From NCBI GenBank assembly GCA_022605405.1, contig JABYQQ010000003.1:620001-684000 (forward strand): a stretch of DNA of 64,000 nucleotides, written 5' to 3'. Positions 36,795-48,480 of this stretch are shown here, in pieces. Made by a program: the position numbers and the translations under genes. The number at the start of each line of letters is the position of its first letter. Position 1 is the stretch's first letter. The notes beneath the pieces are model-generated. The model was not told where the DNA came from. It made no database searches and saw nothing but the letters and a program-made list of their open reading frames with translations. Origin of the DNA: Earliella scabrosa. Lineage: Eukaryota > Basidiomycota > Agaricomycetes > Polyporales > Polyporaceae.

Positions 36795-37191
36795 CTACCG
36801 CTGCGCGGAAGGAGCGGCGGGCTCAGCAGAGCTTCACCAAAGGGATGGATAGACACCATGGGCCATGGGGTCAGGAGGGTTCAAAGTAATTATGCTCACC
36901 TCAATGTCTGTCCCCACGAACCCCTCGATCGCACGGCGACTGCGGCAGATTACTTCCGCTAGAATCCTTCCAGACGGTGGTCGAGTGAGTCTGCTGCCTC
37001 ATGAGGACCGACATAAGTATAGCTATGATCCTCTTGTCTTCCTTGCGCACGTTGTGCGACTTGAGCTTCGAGAATGTCCTGCGAAGACCCAGGGCAACCG
37101 GGTGAGGCCATCACCTGAACTTTCGGCGCAACCGTGGTGGGAACACAGGCTCCGAGTTGAGTGCCGTGCGCAAGATATTGTGGATCCGCAT
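36795..37191 (-). CDS. Doubtful small gene, unknown
   Basis: Starting at ATG 37191, three or four short exons can be joined in frame with reasonable splice sites: MRIHNILRTALNSEPVFPP to 37115, TFSKLKSHNVRKEDKRII from 37078, then RRAIEGFVGTDIE before a GTGAGC donor, and a short end with TAG at 36795-36797. The peptide would have about 80 residues and be basic. The splice junctions are better than chance but I recognise no family, and the segment lies in the divergent promoter area between two confident genes. It could be a real small protein, an exon remnant or coincidence. Confidence 0.25.
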
Positions 37192-37486
37192 GAGTGACCA
37201 CGAGAGCTCTGGGACGACGAGACGCGTGATCGCGGAGAGAAGTCAAGCAGTGGCAAGTCCGTCTCATTCTGTGGTGGCGGCGTTCACCTCGGGACGCAGA
37301 GGAGACAGGCCTGCCGGCCCGCCGGGAGAGTCGGTCCGACCCCTACCCCAGCAGACTCTCCAGACTCCAGAGCACTCAACGCGAAGCACAAACCTCGGGA
37401 GCGGTCGGATTTATATACAGTCTCCGTTGCTCCTTGATGGCACATCCATCCTTGTCCCTCCTCGCTGTCTCAATTGGCGCTTCACG

Positions 37487-39628
37487 ATGTCGACCGACTT
37501 GAAGAAACTTAATGTCTTGATGTGTGAGTGCACTGCGTTTTGACCAGGAACACGAGCTGATCAACCTTGATCTCTAGGTGGTACTGTGCGTCAACAGCTC
37601 GCCTTCTTGTTGTCGTGGCGGCTGATATGTAGCCTACGTAGGGGGAGTACACAACCGGATGGACTGGTGCAGGCGCCTCGAAATCGGACAAGAAGGTGAG
37701 TTTCATCAACCTCATGCAGCCGAATAACCTGCTGAGCGAGCTTCGCAGATCGGTGTAAGGGTGCCATATTCATGTAGATCAATCTTGCTTCTGACACATA
37801 CACAAGGTCGTCGCTCTGACATGCTTCGATCTGCGGAGACTGGGCAAGGTCAGTTTGCGTCTGCTCCCACTCTGCGATGTCTTATGGAGGCCTTGTGCAG
37901 CTCGGTGGCTTGAGCATGGTCGGTGTGAACGGTGGCAAGTTCCCTGCAATCCGAAAGCATCTCCAGGAAAACATCGCGAATGTCTACAAAGACATGGATG
38001 TCTCGTACGTCTCGTGTCGTTCATCCAAGAGCCCAGTATGTATCCCTTCACAGCTTCGATGCATACCCAGAAGGTGATTCTGTCAACCCGGAAGCGTGTA
38101 AGCACTGGCTATCTACCTGGCGTTTGGGGAAGCTCACGAACATTGAATCCACAGACAAATCTGCCATCGACAAATTGTCCCCCGGAGATGCTGTCATCAT
38201 CTTCACGCCAGATAGTGAGGATGCTCGCGCAGCATGACGGACTTGTTTGACACCACCCCGTCTAGGTACTCACTATCCGATTGCTCTCTATGCGATCGAG
38301 CGTGGTCTGCACGTGCTCGTGACGAAGCCCGCTGTGCAACTTCTCAAGCACCACAGTGAACTCGTGGCTGCCGCTCAGAAGAAGGGGGTGGTTTGCTTCG
38401 TCGAGCATCACAAGCGGTGAGGACCCATCGTGACACTCACCTTTGACTTGCCTAATAGCTCGCTGGTTAGCTTCGACCCCGTCTACAGCGACGCCAAAGC
38501 GCGGGCGGCTTCTCTGGGCGAGTTCAACTTCTTCAGCGCATGGATGAGCCAGCCGAAGAGCCAGCTGGAGACCTTCCGTGCATGGGCCGGTAAGGACTCG
38601 GACATCAGGTGCGTGGTCTAGCCTACAAGTTATATTGATATCGATGCTCAAAGAATTGCAACGCCATCAGCTACTATTTGTCTTCGCACCACATCGACAT
38701 CCACTGCTGGATGATGCAAGATAGGGCCGTCCCCACGCGTGTCATTGCTAGTGCTGCGACCGGCATTGCCACGAGCGAGCCGTTCAACTGCGTCCCCCAG
38801 ACAGAGGACACCATTACTCTCCTCGTCGACTGGCAGTCCCTCACAAGTCCGAAGCACAAGGGGACCGCCGTATATACCGCGTCGTGGACTGCGCCTCTCA
38901 AAGCGGGCATTCACACCGCGCAGCACTGGTACTATATGGCCGAAAAGGTGCGTTACACAAACCATATCAGTTGTGCGATGTGTTGCGTCGTGGGCGCAAC
39001 CCTGGGCTTGCGTTAATCATCACTGCGATCATGTCCGTCTAATGGTAATTGTCCGCAATTTCCCAGGGCGAGATCAACGTCGACCAAGCCCACCGTGGTT
39101 ACGACATCGTCAATGATGAGACTGGGAAGGCATGGTACAACCCATTCTAGTGCGTGCTTTACCGGTGATATCACCCGCTCATCCCGGACTGAATATATCT
39201 CCTCCTGGAATCGCGCAAACGCTCTGCCAACTTTGCATCCCTTCATCCTCCCGCCTTTCACATACCCGTTCAACCGATGTCTCGATTTTCCGCAACAATT
39301 TCACCGATCGCACTTGACGGGTTCCTGATGGGTTTCGAAATTCGTTACCCTACTCATTACGTCCGACAGCATGAAGTACTCGCCGTCTGAGAGCGGGCAC
39401 TTCGACGGCCAGCGCGGCTACGGCTACATCTCGATCGAGAAGTTCATCGACGCAGCGCGCAGCGTGAACGCAGGCCTCACCCAGCCCGGCGAGTACGACA
39501 AACACGGGTTCCCGACCATCGCGAACACCATCCTCACCACCGCCATCCTCAACGCCGGTCGTATCAGTCTCGACGAGAAGCGCCCCGTGACCATCAAGCG
39601 GACCGAGAACGAGTGGGTGCTCGAGTGA
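37487..39628 (+). CDS. Gfo/Idh/MocA-family NAD(P)-dependent oxidoreductase with two microexons
   Basis: Exons at the 5' end are 37487-37523, 37578-37585 (8 nt), 37642-37695, 37749-37754 (6 nt), 37807-37848, 37901-38004 and 38054-38097, followed by longer ones. Spliced, the start reads [20 protein letters not shown], a Rossmann GxG-type strand. Further blocks are [35 protein letters not shown] (the EKP-like Lys-Pro of the family), [52 protein letters not shown] (HxxD catalytic region), [17 protein letters not shown] and [20 protein letters not shown], ending NEWVLE with TGA. These enzymes oxidise or reduce sugars or sugar acids; the substrate is unknown. The cofactor Lys and His/Asp appear intact. 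Confidence 0.85.
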
Positions 39629-42155
39629 GCATGTCAACATCGACGACAACGCCATCCGCAGTGTGTTTTGCCGGGTGGCGCGAGCGGTGGACCTCGAATG
39701 ATGAGGGTGGTGGCATGATGGGTACGCTCCGGATCGTGCTTACCTTGGATCATTAATGGCGTGCTGTCGACGTCGGGCAGCATGCTCGAGCCTCCGGGGG
39801 TATAGATATGCGCCGGTTTGGTCGGCACAGGGGAAACAAGGGGGAAGATATGATGAATGTGTACCGTTATGTTCTGTATGTACAATAACTTTGCGAAAGC
39901 GTTAGAATCCACGAGCTCCAAGACACTGGGTTCAGTGATCGTCCAGGAGCTAAAAAGTGTACATCAGACCTGCGCCGGCCTCCACGACGCCGCATGAGCG
40001 TCCCTTTCGCACATCCGCCGCTGCGGCTGTATGGGTGCGCGTCATTGATGAGGGGGTTATGACGACGTCGTGCGCAGTGACCAATGCCAATGATCAACGA
40101 TTGCTCGGGACCGTGATGCTTGATGTCCCTCATGCTCAGTTCCTGCTGGGTATTGTACCAACGAGTTAGTAGTAACTCCGAGTACCTGCAGGCACGCCCT
40201 TCGCACCTATCTCTCCGTGCGTGCCCTCGCAGCGACGCACCACTCCCATGCACGCGTTGCGCGAACAGTGGCAACGCGATCGGCGCGAGAAGGTACCTGG
40301 CTCGCCGCCAGGCTAGAACAGCTGCGAGACTGTGGTTCACCATTCCTCCGCCACGGCGACAGAAATAACGCAAGCGGACATCTCACCACGGCATCATGCC
40401 CGCACGTCCATCCTCCCGCGTAGCGAGTGGCACCGAGCCCGAGGCGTGAGCTTCTCCGGCGAGCACGTAGCGAGAGGACGCAGCAGGCGGAGCACATGCG
40501 ACGTGCATACGCCAAGTTCCCCCGTCGACCGATAAGTGCATGATCGAACCTCCCCATTTGCCGACACGATAGCGGTGCACCGGCCACGCTCCTCTCTCCT
40601 GGGCCGGGCGATCTAATGTGGGCCGGGTGATTCGTCATGGAAGGCCGACGCGGAATGTTCAACCGAGACCTGGGGTAATCCCGAATCAAGCCTGGAGAAA
40701 CACAAGGAGCTACACTCGACTCGGTGTACTTACGATTGACGAGGCGGCACAAGACCTCTCGACCCCCTTCGACCATCCTCGACCCCTCCCATCACTGCTC
40801 TCCATCGCGCCAACGAGTGCGCACGGGTGCACTTGTGCTCGCGGACAAAGCGTGCACCGCTCCCCCGTGCACATCACAGCGCGAGCGGCCGGGGAAGCAG
40901 CGAACGCCATCCCAGCATCATTCTTCCCGTGGTCCCCGTGCCTGGGCAATACAAACCGCGCGGGCCTTCGGGCCTTCGACGCGCTCTCGCCGGGTCTTCC
41001 GTGTGTGAAGCCCAGAGCATCTCTCACCTCACCCTGGTTACATGGAAAGAACAGAACACGTCCGCGCCCGATCGCGAACGCTGCCTTGTGCTGTGTTGGG
41101 ACCGACCTCCTCCACCGCAGCACGGTGTAGCGTGATCAGCGTGTCATTTTGTCTGCGAGCAATGGACGGGGCTGTAAATTGTAATTTCCGAGCAGATCGA
41201 TGCTAAGGCAGGGAGATAACGCACCAGGCGGGACTAGTGAAGGTGAAACCGTGGCGGCGTTGACGTCGTCCGACAACGTGCGTGTCGCGGGCGATATTGG
41301 GCGTCGTCTTGTGGGGGGCCTCCTTGCGCCGCCGACGAGCTGTACACAATAATATAATTTGGATGCACGATTGACTTCGTAATGTAAACGACAGGAGTTG
41401 CGCGGAACAGTGCGGCGAGCCCTTCAGGCTCAAGACTACGACAGTGATTGTGGGTTCGGATGCTGCGACATTGACGAGAATGACGGGGAAAGGGTGACTA
41501 AACGGATGATATGACACAATGCGCAACGGGATCGGGAGTGCTGATTGACGACGCGGACGGGGAAGAATGTACAATAAACGTGAAGAATAAGATAGAACGA
41601 AGGCGGCGACTTTAATTGGATCGGGAACGATGAAGGAACCTGGTTCGTCGCGCGATGCGATCCGGAGGAGGTGCGCAAAGGAAGGGCGGAATGCATAGGG
41701 TAGGATATGTATGAACGGCTTCGGAACAGTGTTCGCGAGGAAGAGAAAGCCAGTGCCAGAATCCAGACGAACGACGGGTACACCGAGGACTGCGCGGGTC
41801 CGTAATCGTACACAAGATGCGTACACGACGGTGCTTCTTGGATGGAGCCGTCCAATTCGACTTCGTTCTTGTACTCGTATAGGCGACAACGTCTGGCACA
41901 GAGGAACACGAGAGACAACTGCAGGGGAATGAATGCATGGATGATGGGTCGATGTTGATGATGATGTCGGGACCGAATGCTTGTGAGGATGCCGATGAAC
42001 GACGTGTATGATGTGGTGATACATTTTGTGCGACGAGAGGAATGCAGGATGGAGGAAAGCGTCAGAAAGCTTTTTACAACCTATACACCAGGCGGCGGTG
42101 ACGATGGCGAAACGACGGGGAGCGAGGGTGGGCGTGGATGTCGGAAGAGCAATTC
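39629..42155. other. 2.5 kb convergent interval without recognised genes
   Basis: Both flanking genes end here. A minus-strand frame of 318 codons (41203-42159) starts at an ATGA overlap with the cyclin stop; it is Ser/Pro/His-rich and resembles no family. The cyclin 3' UTR may account for part of the interval. No tRNA, repeat or transposon motif was seen. Confidence 0.4.
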
Positions 42156-43609
42156 TCATGAGACCATCGCAGGGCGCGGTGATGACACGTTGAGGTTGTG
42201 CAGAGCTTGCCTCTGGTACGCGACGAAGTCGTGTGGGAGGAACTGCTCCGGAACCTGCTCGATGAGAGACTTGTTGATCACCGGCTCGAACTTTGGTGAA
42301 GGCAAGTTCTCCTTGTCGTCCGACATGTACGAGCCAGAGAAGGCGTCGCTGGAAAGTATCGGGCTCGAGGGCGTCACCGGCATGTCATCAGAGAAGTCTG
42401 ATGCCGTCGTGGAGACGCTCATGGGCGTGCAGACCTTGGGGGAGTAGGTCCGTACAGGCGTCATCGGAAGGGTGACGAGTGGTTGACGCTGGAACCGTCC
42501 GCCTTGGAGGTAGAACTGGAGCACGAAGGTTGCCGCCTTGGAGTAGAACGCGTACGAGTACTTCTTGACGAGCGTCTCAGAGAGGTCGTTCGCGTGCTTG
42601 GCCAACCGGTTGTCCAGGTGGTCCACGATTTCCAGGCATTCCTCGGTCTCCTCGAAGATACGGCGTCCCTTGCCACAGAGGTAACGGGCGAGCGAGAGTG
42701 CGCCCAGTGCGATCGCGGAGGAAGGGTACTGCACGAACTCGCGGTAGAACAGCGTGATCTCCATGAGGAAACGCGCGACGTGTTGTACCTTCTGCTCCTC
42801 GATGATAGGACCACAGCACAGGATCCGCAACCACGACTCGGCCGTCGGATGACCGAGCGTCCACTGGATGGTCGACAGAACGTGACCCTCCATCTGGATG
42901 AACGCCGACTCGTCGTAAGTCTCCTGGCACATCTGCGCCAAGTCATGCACGGTCGGAACGCGCTCCTTCGCATCCTCGAACTTTGCAGCGATCCACAACG
43001 ACGCGCAGCCGACAAGCTGGTAGTGCTTCACATACACGACACGCTTCGAGACGTAGCGGTCAATGATGTTGAGCGTGAGATACAGCGTCTCAGGGCGCAG
43101 GCGGAACATGAAGTGGAGCTCGACGAGGAAATCGACGAGACATGGACGCATATGCCATCGGATCTCTGGTTGCTGATCCATGGACGACACGGAGGACATC
43201 GTTAACCGCTACGGGTGTCGCATCTCAGCATTGGGGCGCACAGAAGAAGTTCGCGCGTGCAACTCACTTCCATCTCGTGCATATACGCGCGGACCTCTTC
43301 ATGGTACTCTTCTTCAAGGTAGATGCCCTCTCGCCTGAGTGCACTGATCTGTGCGTACCTCTGGCGCTGCGCCATCAACTCCGCTTTCGCCGCGCGGGGA
43401 GTCTTCCTTACGAGAGATGAAGGGGGGTAAAGTGGTGATTGTCGCCGGGAGGACTTGGAGACGCCGTACGGTGACGGCTTCTTCCTGGGGTAAGCGGAAG
43501 GGCGGGAAGCCCGAGACGAGTTCGAGACGTCCTTCATAGTGGAATCCGGATGAACTGAACGGGGGAAGCTGGGACCTGCTACCGAATGGCTGGACGAGGA
43601 AGAGGTCAT
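42156..43609 (-). CDS. G1-type cyclin (CLN/Puc1-like)
   Basis: Two exons join at a GTGAGT...CGTAG intron just after EEVRAYMHEME. The N-terminal 110 residues are Ser/Arg/Pro-rich (STMKDVSNSSRASRPSAYPR). The cyclin box reads QQPEIRWHMRPCLVDFLVEL (MRxxLVDFL), LYLTLNIIDRYVSKRVV, KHYQLVGCASLWIAAKFED, RVPTVHDLAQMCQETYDE and EGHVLSTIQWTLGHPTAESW, with the conserved Lys and Glu for CDK contact. This pattern (LNIIDRY, KHYQLVG) is that of fungal G1 cyclins such as Cln and Puc1. The C-terminal tail is Ser/Pro/Thr-rich with SP and TP sites and PEST character, ending SSPRPAMVS. It should activate Cdc28/Cdk1 at Start. ATG at 43609 is preferred; in-frame ATGs lie at 43648 and 43651. Confidence 0.85.
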
Positions 43610-43710
43610 GTGAGAAATCAAGTCAACAGGAGACGGTACGACAGGCATCATGAAGGGGACGATCCAACTAAAGTCGCGCGAGCCGAGAGCTGAGACTAAA
43701 CGAGTGAATG

Positions 43711-43718
43711 TCGCGAAA
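43711..43718 (+). promoter_or_regulatory. SCB/MBF-type box upstream of G1 cyclin
   Basis: TCGCGAAA contains CGCGAAA, an exact match to the Swi4/Swi6 site CRCGAAA, about 100 nt before the preferred ATG. Confidence 0.4.
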
Positions 43719-43872
43719 TAGTCGACCGCTGTGAGTGACAAGTGCTGGGCTTTGCGAGTAATCAAGAAGGCGGTATGCTGAGGAGGTCAACGCAGAGGAA
43801 TGGGGGCGTGAGGAGAGATAAGCGTGGGGTAGGGAGTGTACGGGTTGAACATGAGTACTATTTCACGGCGGG

Positions 43873-43891
43873 GGGCGAAATCCACGCGAAA
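43873..43891 (+). promoter_or_regulatory. Pair of G1/S-type boxes upstream of G1 cyclin
   Basis: GGGCGAAA (43873-43880, E2F-like in reverse) and ACGCGAAA (43884-43891, an exact CRCGAAA match) lie side by side about 265-280 nt upstream of the cyclin start. Confidence 0.4.
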
Positions 43892-46800
43892 GAGACGTCG
43901 CGTCCGATCGTCACACTCAGAAACAGACCCCAGATCACAATACGGTCCAACAAATGGCAGAGAAAAGAGCAAAGGGCGCATATGGCGAGGAAAAACTCAC
44001 TGGGAGATGGAATGATCATGCAAATCCTGCGGAAGTCGCGAGTGGTGGTGGTCGAGCAGACGCCGGAGATGGAGAAGTCAGCGAGGAAGCTGTAAAGGGC
44101 GTGATAAAGATCGTGAGTGAATCGTAAGGCGGATGTACAGGGAGCAGGGAAGCGGGGCGTCGGGGAGGAGGAGGAGGAGAACGTTGCAAACGTCGAACCT
44201 GGGCGGGGAGGACGAGGGAGGGAGAACGAATAGAGATATAAGGGACCCGGGGGCTCGGGGCGTGTCAATAGGCGCGGAAAGTTGATGGAAGGACAATGGC
44301 GACTACAGCGGCCTAAAACGAGGGATAATAATCCGATAATAACGAGCCCCGCCAAAGATTAATCCCGATGTTATCGACCAGGGCCTCGTCACAGCATCAG
44401 ATGCCTCGTGTGAGGTCTCTCCACCGCTCACCTTGGCCATGTCATCGCCCTCGCCCCCGCCGCCGTCCGTCCGATGACAGTCGCGGCGCGCGAGCCCCGA
44501 GTGCCCCGAGCGCCCCCGAACTAGCAGAGAATGGAGCAGTGCGAGAGCGAGAGAGCGCACGCGCACGCAGGATGCGAGCACTCAGGATGGCTGCAGCCAC
44601 GGACCTGTGCCCGCGGGTCCGCGCGATCGGCGAGCGCCCTCCCGTTCCCACGCCCCACGTTCCACGACGCCGCCGCAGAGAAGCCGATATTGACAACACT
44701 CACTGTGATCGCAAATCCCCTCCGTGCGCCTTCCAGTCTCTTGTATCGATGTCGATGACGATCGACTCTTGCGATTCGACCGGTCTTGCCTCTGCAAAAC
44801 TGTCGCATAAACAAGCCCCGTCAGCGCCGTCCAATCCCCCGCCTCCCATTCCACCGCCCGGCCACTCACATGCGCAGTTGCCCACTTAGCTTTCTTGCGC
44901 GTCCACACAACGAACGGATGCGGGGTCCAGGGAATTAAAGGCCGACCTTGTGATTAAAATTCTTGCTGATTATGGCGCGTCGAAGGGGGGACCCGATCGA
45001 GACCGAAGGAGTGACTGTAGATGCAAAGGAGGGACTTCGGGCGAAAGCTGCCGTCTTCTATGAGGAGGGGGCGACCAACACGAGGTAATCCACGACGAGC
45101 GGAAAACCACACGGAGGCTGGTGCCAGGAGGGAGGAGGGGGGAGGTAGTGAGCGGAGAAGTCGGTGACCAGAGAAGGTGACCTATTCAGCACTCGATAGC
45201 GATGACCAACGAAGCTGCCTGAGGAAGCTCGTCGGTGTGCGCAGGAGGAAGAGGAGAGCTACGTCTACTGTCGACGACCGCGTACTTCAAGGTGAGGTGG
45301 AGGTGCCGGTGAAACGTAGCTGGCGGGATGGGTCGATCAACAACGCAGAAAAGGCGTGTCCGCTTAGATGTCTTTGCGCGCGCCGACTCTAATTGTACGC
45401 AAGGTTCCTCGGATCCTTTGCCAATTGGCCCACATCTGCCCGTGAGCTGCGAGAACACCGAACACGTTGTCTGCCTGCAGGCAGCTTGCCTATCCAGATC
45501 CGACTCATATCTCATGATTTAGGTAAGCCTCCTGCTTCTCCGTCCGACAGCCTCACCCGCCCGAGTAATCTGTTCGCCTCTCGCGAGACTGTCCAGCAAG
45601 GCTCGTGCTTACTTACTTATCCATGACCTGCAGACCTGCGATTGCGTGGTCTTTTGCATTTCTACATTTTACGTCGCTCGTCCCTGGTGCGTCACAAACG
45701 ACACAGGCGAGCGGCAGTACCTGGCTGGGATCATCATTGCTTCAGGCAATCAGCGTATTCCAGGATAACCCAGCCCAGGCCTCTTGGCCATTGAAGATCT
45801 GAACAGCGGCCGGGTCGCACGGCACAAGCATGTCAGTATGCTCAGATCCCCACCGGTGCGTCCGACCTCGGAGGATGCTTGCGGCTGACCGGTCGCGAAT
45901 GACCAGATGCGGACGCGATGCAGGCGAGTTCGAGCTCTCGGCCGGCGAACGAGTGGCAGACAAGTACACGAGTACATAAGACGAGGACGAGAGCGTCTGC
46001 GGAAATTACACTTACAAGGATCATCTCAGGCGAGAACGCTTCTCTTCACGCCGCCGCAGGATTCCCCTTCCCATCAGTCACCTTATCGAATCAATCAAGG
46101 CGCCCTCCCGCACGAGCTCGAGCGCACGACGGTGCGGACGCCCTCGCCGTTGACGTACTCCTGACGTTGTGCAGGAACTGAACGCCTCCCGACTGACAGC
46201 CTGCATTCTGATACCCTGCCATCCCCGCGCCCGTCGTGCGGCGGGCCCGGGGGAACGACGCTCCTCTCCCGCGCTGCGCCCCGGAGCTAGCGTCCGCGAG
46301 CGGGCAACGTGCCCATCCCCATCCCTTCCTGTGCCTTCCTGCGCTCGATTTGGGCCTCGCAGCGACCCCTTCGCCGCCGCGCGACACGCCAGCACACGCT
46401 CCGCGCGCGCCTTCTTGCACAGGAATCGTCGAAGGCGCATCCTCCGAACGCGGACGGCGCACCGCGGGACGCCGCGCTGGGGTCCAATTGATCGCACGCA
46501 GCGTCCCGTTATTCCGAGCCTGGGACCAGGAAGCTCGTAACGCAAGGACGATCAAGGCTCCGCGACTCGAGTACAGCACGGTGCCAAGCGTGCACGTTCT
46601 CCCGTACTTGCCCAGGCAATTGGCAATCACCCTCCTCATCCTGTGAGGCCGGCTCCCAACAAAGGCAGGAGAAAGGCAGCGCCCTGAACGTCTCGACGCT
46701 GGCAGAGGTTCGTACTGTACGTACAGCACGCCACACATGAATTCTGCGGGCGCGGGGCGGACGTCCATCAGGAGCTTCTAGCCCGAGCTCGTAGCCAACG

Positions 46801-46918
46801 CGGGTTTATTGCGCTCAGCAGATGGGAATGGAGATGCGTTGGCTATCAGATACAAATCCGCGCGGGTATAAGAGCTGTTATAACGGGCTTTCACACCGGA
46901 CGGACGAGAAGCCGTCCA

Positions 46919-47176
46919 ATGGCCGCCCTACAGTTGTCCGGGAAGGGCGCTGGGAGTAATAGAACTTGTCAAGCGTGCAACGCACGACCTTCGCGCGAGA
47001 AAGGGAGGAGCATGATCGCAGGCTTTCGAAGCAGCCGTGAGGATTTTGGGTGCTTTTGGGTGCCGGTAAGCCGAGGGCGGTACTGCACTTTGCAGATGGC
47101 TAGCGCGGACGAAGTGGACAACGAGCAGTCGGGCAGGGCGATCAGGGCTATGCAACTTCGGACCAACTACTACTAG
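46919..47176 (+). CDS. Doubtful small ORF behind a TATA box
   Basis: An 85-codon frame with a fair start context (CCAATGG) lies behind TATAAG at 46867. It contains CQACNARPSREKGRSMIAGF and an acidic turn (SADEVDNEQSG). No family is recognised and there are no clear splice sites. It is listed only because the promoter-like signal and start context coincide. Confidence 0.15.
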   Translation: MAALQLSGKGAGSNRTCQACNARPSREKGRSMIAGFRSSREDFGCFWVPVSRGRYCTLQMASADEVDNEQSGRAIRAMQLRTNYY

Positions 47177-48480
47177 CACTTATTGTCTCGCGTGTCCCTC
47201 GCGTCGAGTGACACAGCGATGGGAGGTGAGGCTAGCAGTAGGCGGGGGCGGGAGGCGGGATCAAACAGTGGGCAGAAGCTGGACAAGGGAAAGACAAGAC
47301 TAAACGGCTGTCTCAAGGAGAACGCCGCGGTGGCATGTGGGACCGGGATTGTTTAAATAGAATAAGCTCTCGCTGTCTCGGACGTAGTAATGCGAAGGGG
47401 GTCGAGAAGACCGCGATCAGGCCTCTGCTATCAATGAAGACGTGTGCACAAGACCACGAAGACGAGAACAAGGTGCGGTCGCGGGTGCAAAACCCGCCTC
47501 CAACTTGGGCAGCCTCAAAGGGCCTCAAGAGGTCCCCGCCTTCTGCTGACAAACCCGACACTCCCACGCCGCCCGAGTTCTGGGACCGCTCCTGCCTCTT
47601 TAGCCACACCCCGGGTACACGGATCAGATCCACAGCAAGATACTCGGAAGTGCACGCGTCCCCGCCAACGCTGCCCTCCATGATTGTCGGAGTCGGGCGA
47701 CGTCGCTGACTTGCTCGCAGCTGTGCCTCCGCGGCATTTGAGGTGCTCAGTGGCCCCAAACTCGACCACAGGAGCTGTGTAGGACCGCACGCGAGGGATG
47801 GAAGGCGGGAAGAGGCAGCCACGGACAGTAGAGAGATCTGCGTGGGTGTAGATCGGGAAAGCATCGGGATATGATCAGGAACGCGGCACGCGGCAGCCCT
47901 GGCCAGAACCTGCCAAGTTGGGAGCAATGACGTCGGGCGCAGGCGCGCGGCGGGCGCCATGCTGTCGTGCGGCTCGAGTCTGTCCGAGCGACAGCGACAG
48001 GTGTGAGACGCAGCCACAGGATGGAAGCTGCCCCCCGCGTTGCACCACACGAATGATACGCCCGGAATGGAGACCGTGCCCACGTAGCAACTGCCAATCG
48101 CCGAAATTGAGCGTTAGCTGCCCTGAGCTGATAGTTCGAAATATTGATATGCGCCCGCCTGTACAGACGTCCCCGAAGCCCGATGTCAACAGTCGTCTCT
48201 CTCTCTCTTCGCAAGAATACAACGGGGCGCGCAGGGTGACCGTGGGGGCTGTACGTTTTCCGGGTATGCGCGTGTGTCAAGATTAGGTATAGAGGAGGGA
48301 GATGATAACCGTAGCGACATGAGAAGAACGAACGAAATATGGATGCATGAAACGAGAGGAGGGGTTATGGCTATGCACACTACAATATCATAACACGTTC
48401 GGTGGCCCGCTCATTGGCGTGCTCAGGCGTGCCCAAAAGCCTCGAGTCCATTCTAGCGGCGACCTCGTCCAGCAGCCAGC

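Larger units (their letters stand above)
43652..48480. other. 4.8 kb interval without recognised genes upstream of the G1 cyclin
   Basis: Apart from the boxes listed separately, I find no supported gene between the cyclin start and the 3' end of the next minus-strand gene. Open frames up to 256 codons occur on both strands but have Arg/Ala/Pro/Cys-rich composition and no family match. The only promoter-like spot is TATAAG at 46867-46872 on the plus strand, 47-52 nt before an ATG at 46919 that opens an 85-codon frame. A long cyclin promoter, UTRs or non-coding RNA are possible contents. Confidence 0.45.

Noticed and set aside
45605..45802. Short frame with a signal-peptide-like start
   Set aside because: The hydrophobic start is followed by random-looking residues, with no TATA box, cysteine pattern or splice continuation.
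46091..48083. Minus-strand frames of 225 and 256 codons in the gene-free interval
   Set aside because: They are Arg/Ala/Cys/Pro-rich, lack splice structure and domain patterns, and overlap equally long frames on the other strand.
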